This document shows positions 33,181 through 40,701 of a DNA stretch of 44,922 nt, piece by piece (the stretch's first letter is position 1; each line of letters begins with the position of its first letter). The DNA comes from Xanthobacteraceae bacterium (GTDB lineage: Bacteria; Pseudomonadota; Alphaproteobacteria; Rhizobiales; Xanthobacteraceae). A program made the position numbers and the translations under genes. The notes beneath the pieces were generated by a model. The model did not search any database, was not told the DNA's origin, and saw only the letters and a program-made list of their open reading frames with translations. The stretch is from the NCBI GenBank assembly GCA_019745775.1, contig JAIESR010000043.1:1-44922 (forward strand), read 5' to 3'.

Positions 33181-34196
33181 TTCTGTTGCTCCATGATGGC
33201 CCGCAGACCGTCGACCACGTCGGTCGACATGCTGAGGTCATCAGCGACGATTCTCAATATGCCGTCGGCGGACAGCGGCTCGACCTCGAGGCCGCGCCGC
33301 AACGACTCGGCGATGAACTCCTTGTCCTTCACGATCTGCTCGAACGCCGTTCGCAGCATCGCCGCACGCTCGGCCGCGAGGCCGGGCGGCGCCATGATGG
33401 AACGGCCGATCTCGGACGCGGAGGCCGCGAGCCGCATGATGTTCTTGCCGCGCTCGTCGCGCGCGAGCTCCACCACCGTCGGGGCGTCAGCCGCCTTGTC
33501 GCTGCGCGCAAGCCCGATGGTGAAGAACAGCCGCGCGAGCTTCTTGTCGAGCCAGCCCTTGCCGCTGACGAATTCGTAAGAGGCGGAGCCCGAACCGTGG
33601 ATCTCGCCGCGCTCGATCGCGAGCCCGATATCGGCGGCGGACCTGTAACCCCGCACGATGCTGATCTTGGTACCCGCGAGTTGGTTGAGCGCGGCGGGCA
33701 GCATGGCGCCCGGTCCGGAGGGCCCCACCGCGCCGAGGATGATCTCGCGCTGCCGCGCCGCCTCGATCGTCTGCACCGGCGCGGTGTGCCAGACCACGCC
33801 GAAGGTCACGAAGGCGCCGAGCCGGCCGATCCAGGTGAAGGAACGCGGATCGAACCGCGCCGACGGATGGAGCACTTTGTGCTGCACGATCGATGGCTGG
33901 GTGACGGCGATGGTGGTGCCGTCGCGGGGCGCGACATTGAAGATGAACTCGGCGGCGCGCAGCCCGGAGGCGCCGGGCACGTTCTGCACCACCACGGTCG
34001 GATTGCCCGGCAGGTACTTCGTGAGATAGGGCGCGACCAGCCGGGCGCTGAGATCGAAGCCGCCGCCCTCGCCCGACCCGACCAGCAGGTTGATGCTCTT
34101 GTTGCGGTAGAACGCGTCCGGCGTCTGCGCGGAAGCGACGGCTATCGCGGCCATCAGCAACGGTGCAGCGCCGGCGATCGAAACGCCCCGGATCAT
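33177..34196 (-). CDS. Bug/TctC-type periplasmic binding protein (IPGNP subgroup)
   Basis: A 339-residue exported protein; signal peptide 1-24 (AVASAQ). KYLPGNPTVVVQNVPGASG, NVAPRDGTT and FTWIGRLG give the subgroup. The ATG at 34196 directly precedes the signal; a start 17 codons earlier has no support. It is translationally coupled to the bicupin gene, so the pair looks like a two-gene uptake and cleavage operon. Confidence 0.86.
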   Translation of the reverse strand: MIRGVSIAGAAPLLMAAIAVASAQTPDAFYRNKSINLLVGSGEGGGFDLSARLVAPYLTKYLPGNPTVVVQNVPGASGLRAAEFIFNVAPRDGTTIAVTQPSIVQHKVLHPSARFDPRSFTWIGRLGAFVTFGVVWHTAPVQTIEAARQREIILGAVGPSGPGAMLPAALNQLAGTKISIVRGYRSAADIGLAIERGEIHGSGSASYEFVSGKGWLDKKLARLFFTIGLARSDKAADAPTVVELARDERGKNIMRLAASASEIGRSIMAPPGLAAERAAMLRTAFEQIVKDKEFIAESLRRGLEVEPLSADGILRIVADDLSMSTDVVDGLRAIMEQQK

Positions 34197-34452
34197 TACT
34201 GCCCTTCTGTATACGCCGCCGTCGTTGTCTCCGCAGCGGTAGTTCAAGGTTACAAGATCACACTGCGAGCGCTCAAGGCGCCCGGTTGCCGCTTCGAATG
34301 TACGTGCGCCCTACTTCACGCGCGACCCTGCCCCTCGCGCTGCCCCTTGAGGAGGCGCCAAGCTCCTGCGGCTTCGCGCTTTGGTAGTCGAACGCGGCGC
34401 GGCCGCAGGCCTTCCCACGCGCAAGAAGCGGCCTTATCGTCGTGGCGAATAC
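34197..34452. other. Gene-free divergent region
   Basis: About 256 bp between the tctC and hydrolase starts. It must carry both promoters. It is GC-rich with several short inverted segments (for example around CGCGGCCGCAGG, 34401), but no convincing small gene or defined promoter. Confidence 0.3.
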
Positions 34453-34466
34453 GGGAGGAAATGAAA

Positions 34467-35621
34467 ATGAAACTGGTCCCAAGGGCTGCGCTTGCCGCCA
34501 TCGTCTGCCTTGGCGCAGGTGCAGCCGCCGCACAAACGCCCACCCTGGTCACCATCGACCGGCTCGTGGACCACACGTCGACCGTGCCAGCGATCGCCGG
34601 CCAGAAGATCAATCTGTTCGTGCGCGAGAAGATTTCCGCCAGCTTGCTCGAACGGGGATCAGGCAAGCCATTCGAGCGCAAGATTGTGCTCATGGTCCAC
34701 GGCGGCTTCTCGCCCGCGACGCTCGCCTTCGACGTGAATTATCGGGATTATTCATGGATGGAGCGCCTTGCCGCCGAAGGCTTCGACGTCTTTGCCATGG
34801 ATATGACCGGTTACGGCCGGTCGGGCCGGCCGATGATGGACGACCCCTGCAATCTTGTCGCCGCGAGTCAAAAGCCGCTGGTCCCGAACACTCTCGGCGA
34901 ACCTTGCGCGCCAAAGTATCCGTATGAGCTCGTCAACAGCGACAGCGAGACCGCCGACATCAACGCGGTCGTCGACTTCATTCGCCGCCTGCGCGGCGTC
35001 GACAAGGTTTCGCTCATCGGCTGGTCCGGCGGCGGGATTCGCACCGGCACGTTCGCCGGAAGATATCCTGATAAAGTGGACCGTTACGTGATCTGGGCGT
35101 CGTCCAACTACAGCCGCAAGAATCCCGATGTCGCGCCGCCCCTGCCCAAGCCCGGGGCTCCGATGCTGATGCAGACCCGGGCCGTCGGCGTCGACAAGCG
35201 CTGGCTGGGCACGGTGAAGTGCGAAGATACGGTTGAGCCGGGTATGCCCGAGATGATCTGGGGCCTCAACCAGCTTGCCGATCCGGTCGCCGCCAGTTGG
35301 GGGCCAGGCGGCCTGCGCGCACCTTCAAGGACATATTGGGGCTGGAATACCAATGGCGCTAAGAAGATCACGTTTCCCACGCTGATCATGGCCGGCGAGC
35401 AGGACGATCTCACCAAGTCCAATCTTGAATTGTTCGAAGATCTGGGTGGCCAGCAGAAGGTGTTCCTGGGTGTCGCTTGCGGCACCCATTTCATGAACTG
35501 GGAAAAGCAGCGGCGCGTGCTTCACAAGGCGTCGCTCGACTGGCTGACGAACGGCGCGTTGGGCGGACAAACGTCCGGCATGTTCCGCGCCGACGAAAAC
35601 GCTCAAATCGGCAAGCGTTGA
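34467..35621 (+). CDS. Exported alpha/beta hydrolase
   Basis: A 384-residue secreted hydrolase with signal peptide 1-23 (AAAAQ). VLMVHGGFSPAT gives the oxyanion-hole HGG (78-80), IGWSGGG holds the nucleophile Ser187, MAGEQDD offers the acid, and VACGTHFMNWE near the C-terminus the catalytic His. GGGAGG is 8 nt before ATG 34467 and too close to the ATG six bases earlier. A periplasmic esterase or lipase freeing aromatic acids (for example from feruloyl or phthalate esters) would suit the island, but the specificity is not readable. It stands alone. Confidence 0.85.
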   Translation: MKLVPRAALAAIVCLGAGAAAAQTPTLVTIDRLVDHTSTVPAIAGQKINLFVREKISASLLERGSGKPFERKIVLMVHGGFSPATLAFDVNYRDYSWMERLAAEGFDVFAMDMTGYGRSGRPMMDDPCNLVAASQKPLVPNTLGEPCAPKYPYELVNSDSETADINAVVDFIRRLRGVDKVSLIGWSGGGIRTGTFAGRYPDKVDRYVIWASSNYSRKNPDVAPPLPKPGAPMLMQTRAVGVDKRWLGTVKCEDTVEPGMPEMIWGLNQLADPVAASWGPGGLRAPSRTYWGWNTNGAKKITFPTLIMAGEQDDLTKSNLELFEDLGGQQKVFLGVACGTHFMNWEKQRRVLHKASLDWLTNGALGGQTSGMFRADENAQIGKR

Positions 35622-35651
35622 ACGGGGTATAGCAGCGGCCCCGCGGGGGGG

Positions 35652-35674
35652 GAGCCCAGGATTCAGCCCTGGGC
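35652..35674 (+). terminator. Possible terminator hairpin after the hydrolase gene
   Basis: GCCCAGG and CCTGGGC arms flank ATTCAGC, 33 bp after the stop and just behind a run of eight G. No U-tract follows, so Rho-independent termination is doubtful. Confidence 0.3.
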
Positions 35675-35786
35675 GCGCCGCCGAAACTGTGAGACACGCA
35701 CTTTTGCCTCGACGCCCGCAATTGTCACGCGGCGGCGACTCAGATGACATGCGAACGAGCTTTCCACGGGGAGCGCGTCACAGGAA

Positions 35787-36443
35787 ATGTCAGTAAGCAT
35801 GCCTATCAACCAACCGCCCGCCAGTGCCACTGTCTCGCAGATCATCCCGCCGGAAGCACAACAAGCGTCAAATCGACGCGCCAGCGAACACACACATATG
35901 CAACGCGTGCGCGCGGGCTTCGCCACGATCGAGGCGACGATAGGATTGTCCGGCCTTGCTGTCGTTCTTGTCGGTGTGGTTTTGGCCATTGGCGGTAGCG
36001 TATTGGCGATTCACGAAGGTGTACCTTATTCGCTGGCCGTCATGGTCGGATATTGCACCGCGGTCGGCAGCGGATGCTTGGGCGCCGCGCTATCCAATGT
36101 CCGACGGCGCGCCCCCACTGTGGCCGCTCCGATCAGCATGAACCGCGAACCCAACTATGCAGCCTGGAAACTCGTCAGCAAGTTCAGAATCTCGGACGCA
36201 TCGCGTTTGTGGTGCGACATCGAACCGGGCAGCCCCGCATCCCAGGAATCCATCGCCTGGGGCAATGCCATGTTGGACGCCGTCAAGCGCGGGGAACTAC
36301 CGGCCATTGCAAAAACCGGCACCAGTCAGGCGGCCAACGCCCAGGAACAGAGAAACCCAGGCTGGAGCACGGAGATCGGACGCGACGACCTGACGGCGTG
36401 GGCGAAGGCGCACGGGCATTCGCCGCGCTTCCTGCAAAAATAG
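35787..36443 (+). CDS. Hypothetical membrane protein, two transmembrane segments
   Basis: A 218-residue protein of no family I recognise. A polar N-terminus (1-50) is followed by two hydrophobic helices, about residues 52-75 (LSGLAVVLVGVVLAIGG) and 82-102. A soluble C-terminal domain follows (125-218), with WKLVSKFRISDASRLWCDIE and a final RDDLTAWAKAHGHSPRFL that looks like a small helical module. The start is uncertain: ATG 35787, or ATG 35799 with AGGAA 12 nt upstream. It marks the change from catabolic genes to the glycan/kinase locus and is separated from its neighbours in strand or distance. Confidence 0.65.
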   Translation: MSVSMPINQPPASATVSQIIPPEAQQASNRRASEHTHMQRVRAGFATIEATIGLSGLAVVLVGVVLAIGGSVLAIHEGVPYSLAVMVGYCTAVGSGCLGAALSNVRRRAPTVAAPISMNREPNYAAWKLVSKFRISDASRLWCDIEPGSPASQESIAWGNAMLDAVKRGELPAIAKTGTSQAANAQEQRNPGWSTEIGRDDLTAWAKAHGHSPRFLQK

Positions 36444-36488
36444 CGGCACTCGGCAAGTGTCGTCCTCACGCGCTGGCTTTGCGCGCGG

Positions 36489-37169
36489 TCATGGCCGCCT
36501 GCGATCCAGTACCTGCTTCAGCATGCGCAGGTAACTGGTGCCATGAATCGCAGCCCCTCCTCGCCCCATATTGCCGCGGTGGAGCCGCCGGCGACAGACC
36601 ACATCGGGGACGAGCACCGTCTTGATGCCGAGATCGCGCGCACGTGAGTTCCATTCGATGAACTCGCCCGTTGCGAGCGATTCATCGAATGGCCCGACGC
36701 GATCGAAATCGGATTGCCGGATCACGAGCGTCGAGGCCGCGATCCCGGGCAGCGGCGCCGGATTGAACTTAAACCCGGCCGCTTCTTCCGGCGTCAGATC
36801 GCTGCTGACAAACTGCTCCATGTGGCCGAAGACCATCGCCGGACCGTCCTCGCGCGACAGCGCGGCCACTTGGAGATCGAGCTTGCCAGGAAGCCAGATG
36901 TCATCGCTGTCAACCAGGGCGAGGATATCGGTCGCAACCAATCGGATGCCATGGTTGCGAGCGCGTGCGGCCCCACCGTGCGATATGCGCTCGTAGCGGA
37001 TGCGATCGCCCCAACCGGCGGCGACTTTCGGCGTGTCGTCTTCGGAGCCATCATCGACGACGATGATGTCGGCCGCCGGCAGAATCTGGTTGCGAACGCT
37101 TTCAATGCACTCGGACAGATATCGCGCTCCGTTATAGACGGGAATGACAACGCTGATGCCGCCGCGCAT
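36489..37169 (-). CDS. GT2-family glycosyltransferase
   Basis: A 226-residue single-domain GT-A enzyme. It has SVVIPVYNGARYL at the N-terminus, VVDDGSED (38-45), HGGAARARNHGI and the metal motif DSDD (87-90). It is short for the family, with no membrane segment, so it transfers a sugar in the cytoplasm to a lipid carrier, glycan or protein. It starts 2 bp after the GT4 gene, with a weak ribosome site, implying coupled translation. Donor and acceptor are unknown. Confidence 0.88.
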   Translation of the reverse strand: MRGGISVVIPVYNGARYLSECIESVRNQILPAADIIVVDDGSEDDTPKVAAGWGDRIRYERISHGGAARARNHGIRLVATDILALVDSDDIWLPGKLDLQVAALSREDGPAMVFGHMEQFVSSDLTPEEAAGFKFNPAPLPGIAASTLVIRQSDFDRVGPFDESLATGEFIEWNSRARDLGIKTVLVPDVVCRRRLHRGNMGRGGAAIHGTSYLRMLKQVLDRRRP

Positions 37170-37171
37170 CG

Positions 37172-38305
37172 CTATCCGACCATATCTCTTTCGACAGCGG
37201 CCGACGCCTGCGTTTCCGCGTAAACTTGCTCGTAGGCGTCGACCAATGCGGGAAAACTAAATCTATCACGCGCGCGCTGGCGTGCACGCTCGCTCATCCG
37301 TTCGACCAAGGAAACATCCGACAGCAGGCGTTCGACGGCGTCTGCCATGGCCTGCTCATCGTCCGCCGCCACCAGCAGCCCGGTCTGATTGTGCTCAACC
37401 ACTTCGGGCAATCCGCCAACGCTGCAGGCGACAACGGGACGGCCCATCTGCGCCGCCTGCAACGCCACCAGGCCGAAAGGCTCCGGCCAGCGCGATGGCA
37501 TCACCACCACGGTCGAGGTATTGATCATCGCCCCTACGCGATCAGGCGCAACCCAGCCCGGAAAGTCGACGTCCTCGGCGAGCCCGAGGCCGCGCGCGAG
37601 CGCCTCGAGGCGGGCCTTCTCCGGCCCGTCTCCAGCCACGACGAACTTTGCGACCACGCCGCGATCGCGCAAGCGCGCGAACATGCGGATCGCAAGATCG
37701 AAACCTTTGTCCGATCGCATCCGGCCGATACAGAGCAGCACCGGAGGTGTCAACGGAAGGTCAGTTGGCGACAGATCCGGCCAGGGCAGCGCGTTCGGGA
37801 TCATCGACATCTTGCCGCGAAGCGCGGGCATTGCTGCGACCGCATCGTCGTATTGCGCTTGCGACACCATGACGATGCGGTCGGCATCCGCGGCGAGGCG
37901 CGCCTGCAGCCCGTCCTTGCCAACCGGCCGGATCGGCGAATGAAGCGTCAGAACGCGCCGAAGATTGCCGGTCGCGCCGCCCCGGAGAAAACAAAAGCTG
38001 CTCGTCAAGGCATCGTTGAGATGCAGGATGTCGGGCCGAAAGCGGTCGACGAGCTCGGCGACGGCGGTTTTGACACTGCGGAGCACGACCAGATTGCGGC
38101 TCGCCACGGCATAGTCGAAATCGAGCCTGACAAGATCGACCCCCTCAAACGTCTGGGCGCCCAAAGGGTCTGATTGATCGCGCCCGGTGACCACGAGAAC
38201 TTCGTAGCCCCGCCGGCTCAGTTCCTTCAGGAGGTGATAGGACAGGACCTCCACACCGCCGATAGTGCTTAGCAGGAACCCGTTACACTGGTAGAGTAAG
38301 CGCAC
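37172..38305 (-). CDS. GT4-family glycosyltransferase
   Basis: A 377-residue GT-B enzyme. The N-terminal domain has GGVEVLSYHLLKELSRRGYE; the C-terminal nucleotide-sugar domain has LCIGRMRSDKGFDLAIR, VAGDGPEKARLE and WPEPFGLVALQAAQMGRPVV. In the usual EX7E motif the second Glu is Gln here (EPFGLVALQ). It starts at GTG with GAGG 7 nt upstream. It forms a two-gene unit with the GT2 and is divergent from the GT32 gene (64-bp gap). Confidence 0.9.
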   Translation of the reverse strand: MRLLYQCNGFLLSTIGGVEVLSYHLLKELSRRGYEVLVVTGRDQSDPLGAQTFEGVDLVRLDFDYAVASRNLVVLRSVKTAVAELVDRFRPDILHLNDALTSSFCFLRGGATGNLRRVLTLHSPIRPVGKDGLQARLAADADRIVMVSQAQYDDAVAAMPALRGKMSMIPNALPWPDLSPTDLPLTPPVLLCIGRMRSDKGFDLAIRMFARLRDRGVVAKFVVAGDGPEKARLEALARGLGLAEDVDFPGWVAPDRVGAMINTSTVVVMPSRWPEPFGLVALQAAQMGRPVVACSVGGLPEVVEHNQTGLLVAADDEQAMADAVERLLSDVSLVERMSERARQRARDRFSFPALVDAYEQVYAETQASAAVERDMVG

Positions 38306-38369
38306 GAACGCACCTCGGAAAACGCCGCCAACGTGCGACTCGTTCTTCTGCCATCGCCAAGGGCAACTG

Positions 38370-39098
38370 ATGATCCCGCGAATTATCCACCAGTCGTGGA
38401 AGGTTGAGCAAGTGCCGGACCGATGGCTCGCGTTTCAGCAGAGTTGGCGCACGAACCATCCAGACTATGAATATCGCTTCTGGACCGATGACGCCAATCG
38501 CGCCTTTGTTGCCGAGTTTTTCCCCGAGTTCCTCGCCGTTTATGATGGTTACCGGCACCCGATCAGCCGGGCGGACCTCGCCCGCTATCTGGTGGTCTGC
38601 CACTTCGGGGGCATCTACTCGGATCTCGACTGCGAGTCCTTGAAGCCGCTGGATGATCTGATCGCCGGGCAGGAACTGGTGTTCGGGCTTGAGCCACCAT
38701 CGCACGCACAGCGCCCGACGGTCGCGTCGCGCGGCTTCACACGGGTCGTCTGCAACGCGCTGTTCGCCTCGGTGCCGGGCCATCCATTCTGGCAGCATCT
38801 CTTTCCCTTGCTGATGGCGAGCAAAGACGAAGGCAATGTGTTGGAATGCGCGGGCCCGTTTGCGTTGACGCGCGCCTATGACAGTTATCCGTCACCGCAA
38901 CGCATCACCATCCTGCCGTCGGACATCCTGTATCCGCTTGATAACTATCTCCGGCCTGCAACCGATCGTACGAACGCAGCGGGCCCCTACGCCGTGCACC
39001 ATTGGTCCGGGAGCTGGTGGCGCGACGCCGTCCTCAACAGCGCCCGCCGCCGGATTATTGCTGCGCGTGCTGCTGCTGAGTCTGGCGAAGATCGCTGA
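38370..39098 (+). CDS. GT32/Och1-like glycosyltransferase (DXD sugar-binding)
   Basis: A 242-residue enzyme. It has IPRIIHQSWK at the start, RADLARYLVVCHFGGIYSDLD (residues 68-87, given by key residues R72 and the DXD D85-L-D87) and AVHHWSGSW near the end. The family includes capsule and O-antigen hexosyltransferases and the catalytic domains of TcdA/B toxins. AAGGG precedes the ATG. Its 3' end overlaps the end of the convergent kinase-like gene by 44 bp, which suggests long-standing linkage. Confidence 0.88.
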   Translation: MIPRIIHQSWKVEQVPDRWLAFQQSWRTNHPDYEYRFWTDDANRAFVAEFFPEFLAVYDGYRHPISRADLARYLVVCHFGGIYSDLDCESLKPLDDLIAGQELVFGLEPPSHAQRPTVASRGFTRVVCNALFASVPGHPFWQHLFPLLMASKDEGNVLECAGPFALTRAYDSYPSPQRITILPSDILYPLDNYLRPATDRTNAAGPYAVHHWSGSWWRDAVLNSARRRIIAARAAAESGEDR

Positions 39099-40143
39099 GC
39101 AGCCGGGCGAGCAACGGCGGCACTTCGTCGATCGAAGCACCCACGCGCAACTCGTAGCAGGGACGCTCGCGCAGCAATTCCGAGACCTTGCGCAGCGTGT
39201 GGCCGCCGGTCCAGCGCGACAGCTCGATGGTGCTCATCGCAATCGCCTTGTGCGCGACCGCCGAAGCAACGGGAGCAATCTCGCTCGGGCCTTGTCCGAT
39301 CACGCGCGGCAGCAAGACCGCGCTTAGCGGCATTTGACGGATGAGCCGCTCGGTGAACTTGTCATTGAGGAAGAACAGCGCCTTCTCGCGATCCAAGCGA
39401 TCGGGGTTGCTTTCGGCGCCACGTAAATGCGGATGGCGGATGAGATCGCCGCCTGCCATTTTCCCCGTGCAATAGAGGCTATGCACGGTCCACTCGGGTG
39501 ATTGCGACAGGAAGCAGAAGTCGTCGCTGGCATAGAGAAGGTCCGAATTCAGGCAGGCAAGCGCGACATTGGACTTGCCCTGCCCGCCCGCGCCGGCCAG
39601 GAAGACCCCACCATCAGCACGGCCGACCGCTCCGCCATGGATCGCAACCATGCCGACGCGCTGGAGCCACTCATGCAGAAGCGGCCGCAACGGGGCGCCG
39701 ATTTCCCAATACGGAAGTTTCAAGGCGTCCGCGGTCCAATACATCGCGCGCCGGTGCTTCATGTCGATCATCCGCAGAATGATCGGCTCGAACTGCATTC
39801 CCGTATGAAAGCGCGTGTCATTGAAGCCGGAGATGTATCCCTCGCGGCGATAGGCCTCCGGCCCCCAGCCGGGTGACATCGATGGCCAGCCGGTGCTTTC
39901 GCTGTCCCACACGCACAGCACGAGCTCCGGCTCGGCAACCGCTGGTACGATCAAGTGCGCCAGTGCGGGCATGACCGCCCGCTCCATGGCACCGGCCGAT
40001 ATCTCGATCCGGACGATGCGGCCGGCGAGCGCAATGTATCGCTGCAGGACAGCTCCCGGCGACGCGGCCAGGTCGCCGAATTTTCGGAACGCCGAGTCGT
40101 AGAAGGCCTCCGCGCGTTGCACGGCGGAACTCATGTCAACCAT
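39055..40143 (-). CDS. HPr kinase-related (HprK-like) P-loop protein
   Basis: A 362-residue protein. Its C-terminal half resembles HPr kinase/phosphorylase: MVAIHGGAV (165-173), Walker A LAGAGGQGKSNVAL (182-195) and YASDDF (204-209). The N-terminal 160 residues are not recognised. True HprK regulators act on HPr, but stand-alone relatives beside PqqD proteins are thought to phosphorylate peptides or other small partners; lasso-peptide clusters have such a kinase. No HPr gene is near. The pqqD-like gene lies 30 bp upstream on the same strand. ATG 40143 or 40134 may be the start; neither has a strong ribosome site. Function is inferred. Confidence 0.8.
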   Translation of the reverse strand: MVDMSSAVQRAEAFYDSAFRKFGDLAASPGAVLQRYIALAGRIVRIEISAGAMERAVMPALAHLIVPAVAEPELVLCVWDSESTGWPSMSPGWGPEAYRREGYISGFNDTRFHTGMQFEPIILRMIDMKHRRAMYWTADALKLPYWEIGAPLRPLLHEWLQRVGMVAIHGGAVGRADGGVFLAGAGGQGKSNVALACLNSDLLYASDDFCFLSQSPEWTVHSLYCTGKMAGGDLIRHPHLRGAESNPDRLDREKALFFLNDKFTERLIRQMPLSAVLLPRVIGQGPSEIAPVASAVAHKAIAMSTIELSRWTGGHTLRKVSELLRERPCYELRVGASIDEVPPLLARLLSDLRQTQQQHAQQ

Positions 40144-40173
40144 GGGAACGCTGGATGCTTTTGGAGGCGGCCG

Positions 40174-40617
40174 TCAGTCGGGCACACGCCTGGCGCTCGG
40201 CCAGCCATGCTCGTCCACCTCATGAATGGGATCGAGCAGAAGCATCTCCTCCATGTCGGTGTATTTTTGCAGCAGCGGCAAGGAGAATTGATCATTCTTG
40301 CTCGGCGCTGCGGCGATCGTCAGCTCTCGGTCGGCGCCACCATCGACGGTGTTGTCGGCTTCCACGAGCGCTTCCGCGACCAGCTGATCCAGGAACCTTG
40401 CCGTGGCACCGGCAATCTCTTCGCTATTGCCCGCATACTCGGCCCGCACGCGCTGCAGAATGCCCGCCTCCGGCACACCGTCGGTGACCAAGCTCCAGAT
40501 TGCAGTAGCGGTCCCCTGCGCGCTGTAGTAGCTGCCTGAATCCAGGTTCAAAATAACCGTTTCATCGCCAAACCGCTCATGAACGGTGGAGGGTTTCAGC
40601 CTGAATGATCGCATCAT
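40174..40617 (-). CDS. PqqD-like protein with long acidic C-terminal tail
   Basis: A 147-residue protein. Residues 14-87 form a PqqD/RRE winged helix (HERFGDETVILNLDSGSYY, then TATAIWSLVTDG and the helix ending VAEALVEAD). PqqD domains hold peptide substrates for modifying enzymes. A 60-residue tail follows, with KYTDMEEMLLLDPIHEVDEH and then GWP, which is not part of PqqD. The start is GTG-ATG-ATG with no clear Shine-Dalgarno sequence; the first ATG is taken. It precedes the kinase-like gene and is divergent from the nucleotidyltransferase. No separate precursor peptide gene is seen. Confidence 0.85.
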   Translation of the reverse strand: MMRSFRLKPSTVHERFGDETVILNLDSGSYYSAQGTATAIWSLVTDGVPEAGILQRVRAEYAGNSEEIAGATARFLDQLVAEALVEADNTVDGGADRELTIAAAPSKNDQFSLPLLQKYTDMEEMLLLDPIHEVDEHGWPSARRVPD

Positions 40618-40701
40618 CACTTTACGCTAACGTGCTGCTGCCGTTATGGCTCATTAAACACTATAAGCGACGGCTTGAGGGCAAAACAACAGGCTTTGTG
40701 G

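Noticed and set aside
35644-35653. Run of eight G as a phase-variation tract
   Set aside because: It lies outside any supported gene and promoter, so slippage would have no clear effect.
39055-40143. Bifunctional HPr kinase/phosphorylase controlling sugar use
   Set aside because: The N-terminal half does not match HprK, no HPr or PTS gene is nearby, and the neighbour is a PqqD protein.
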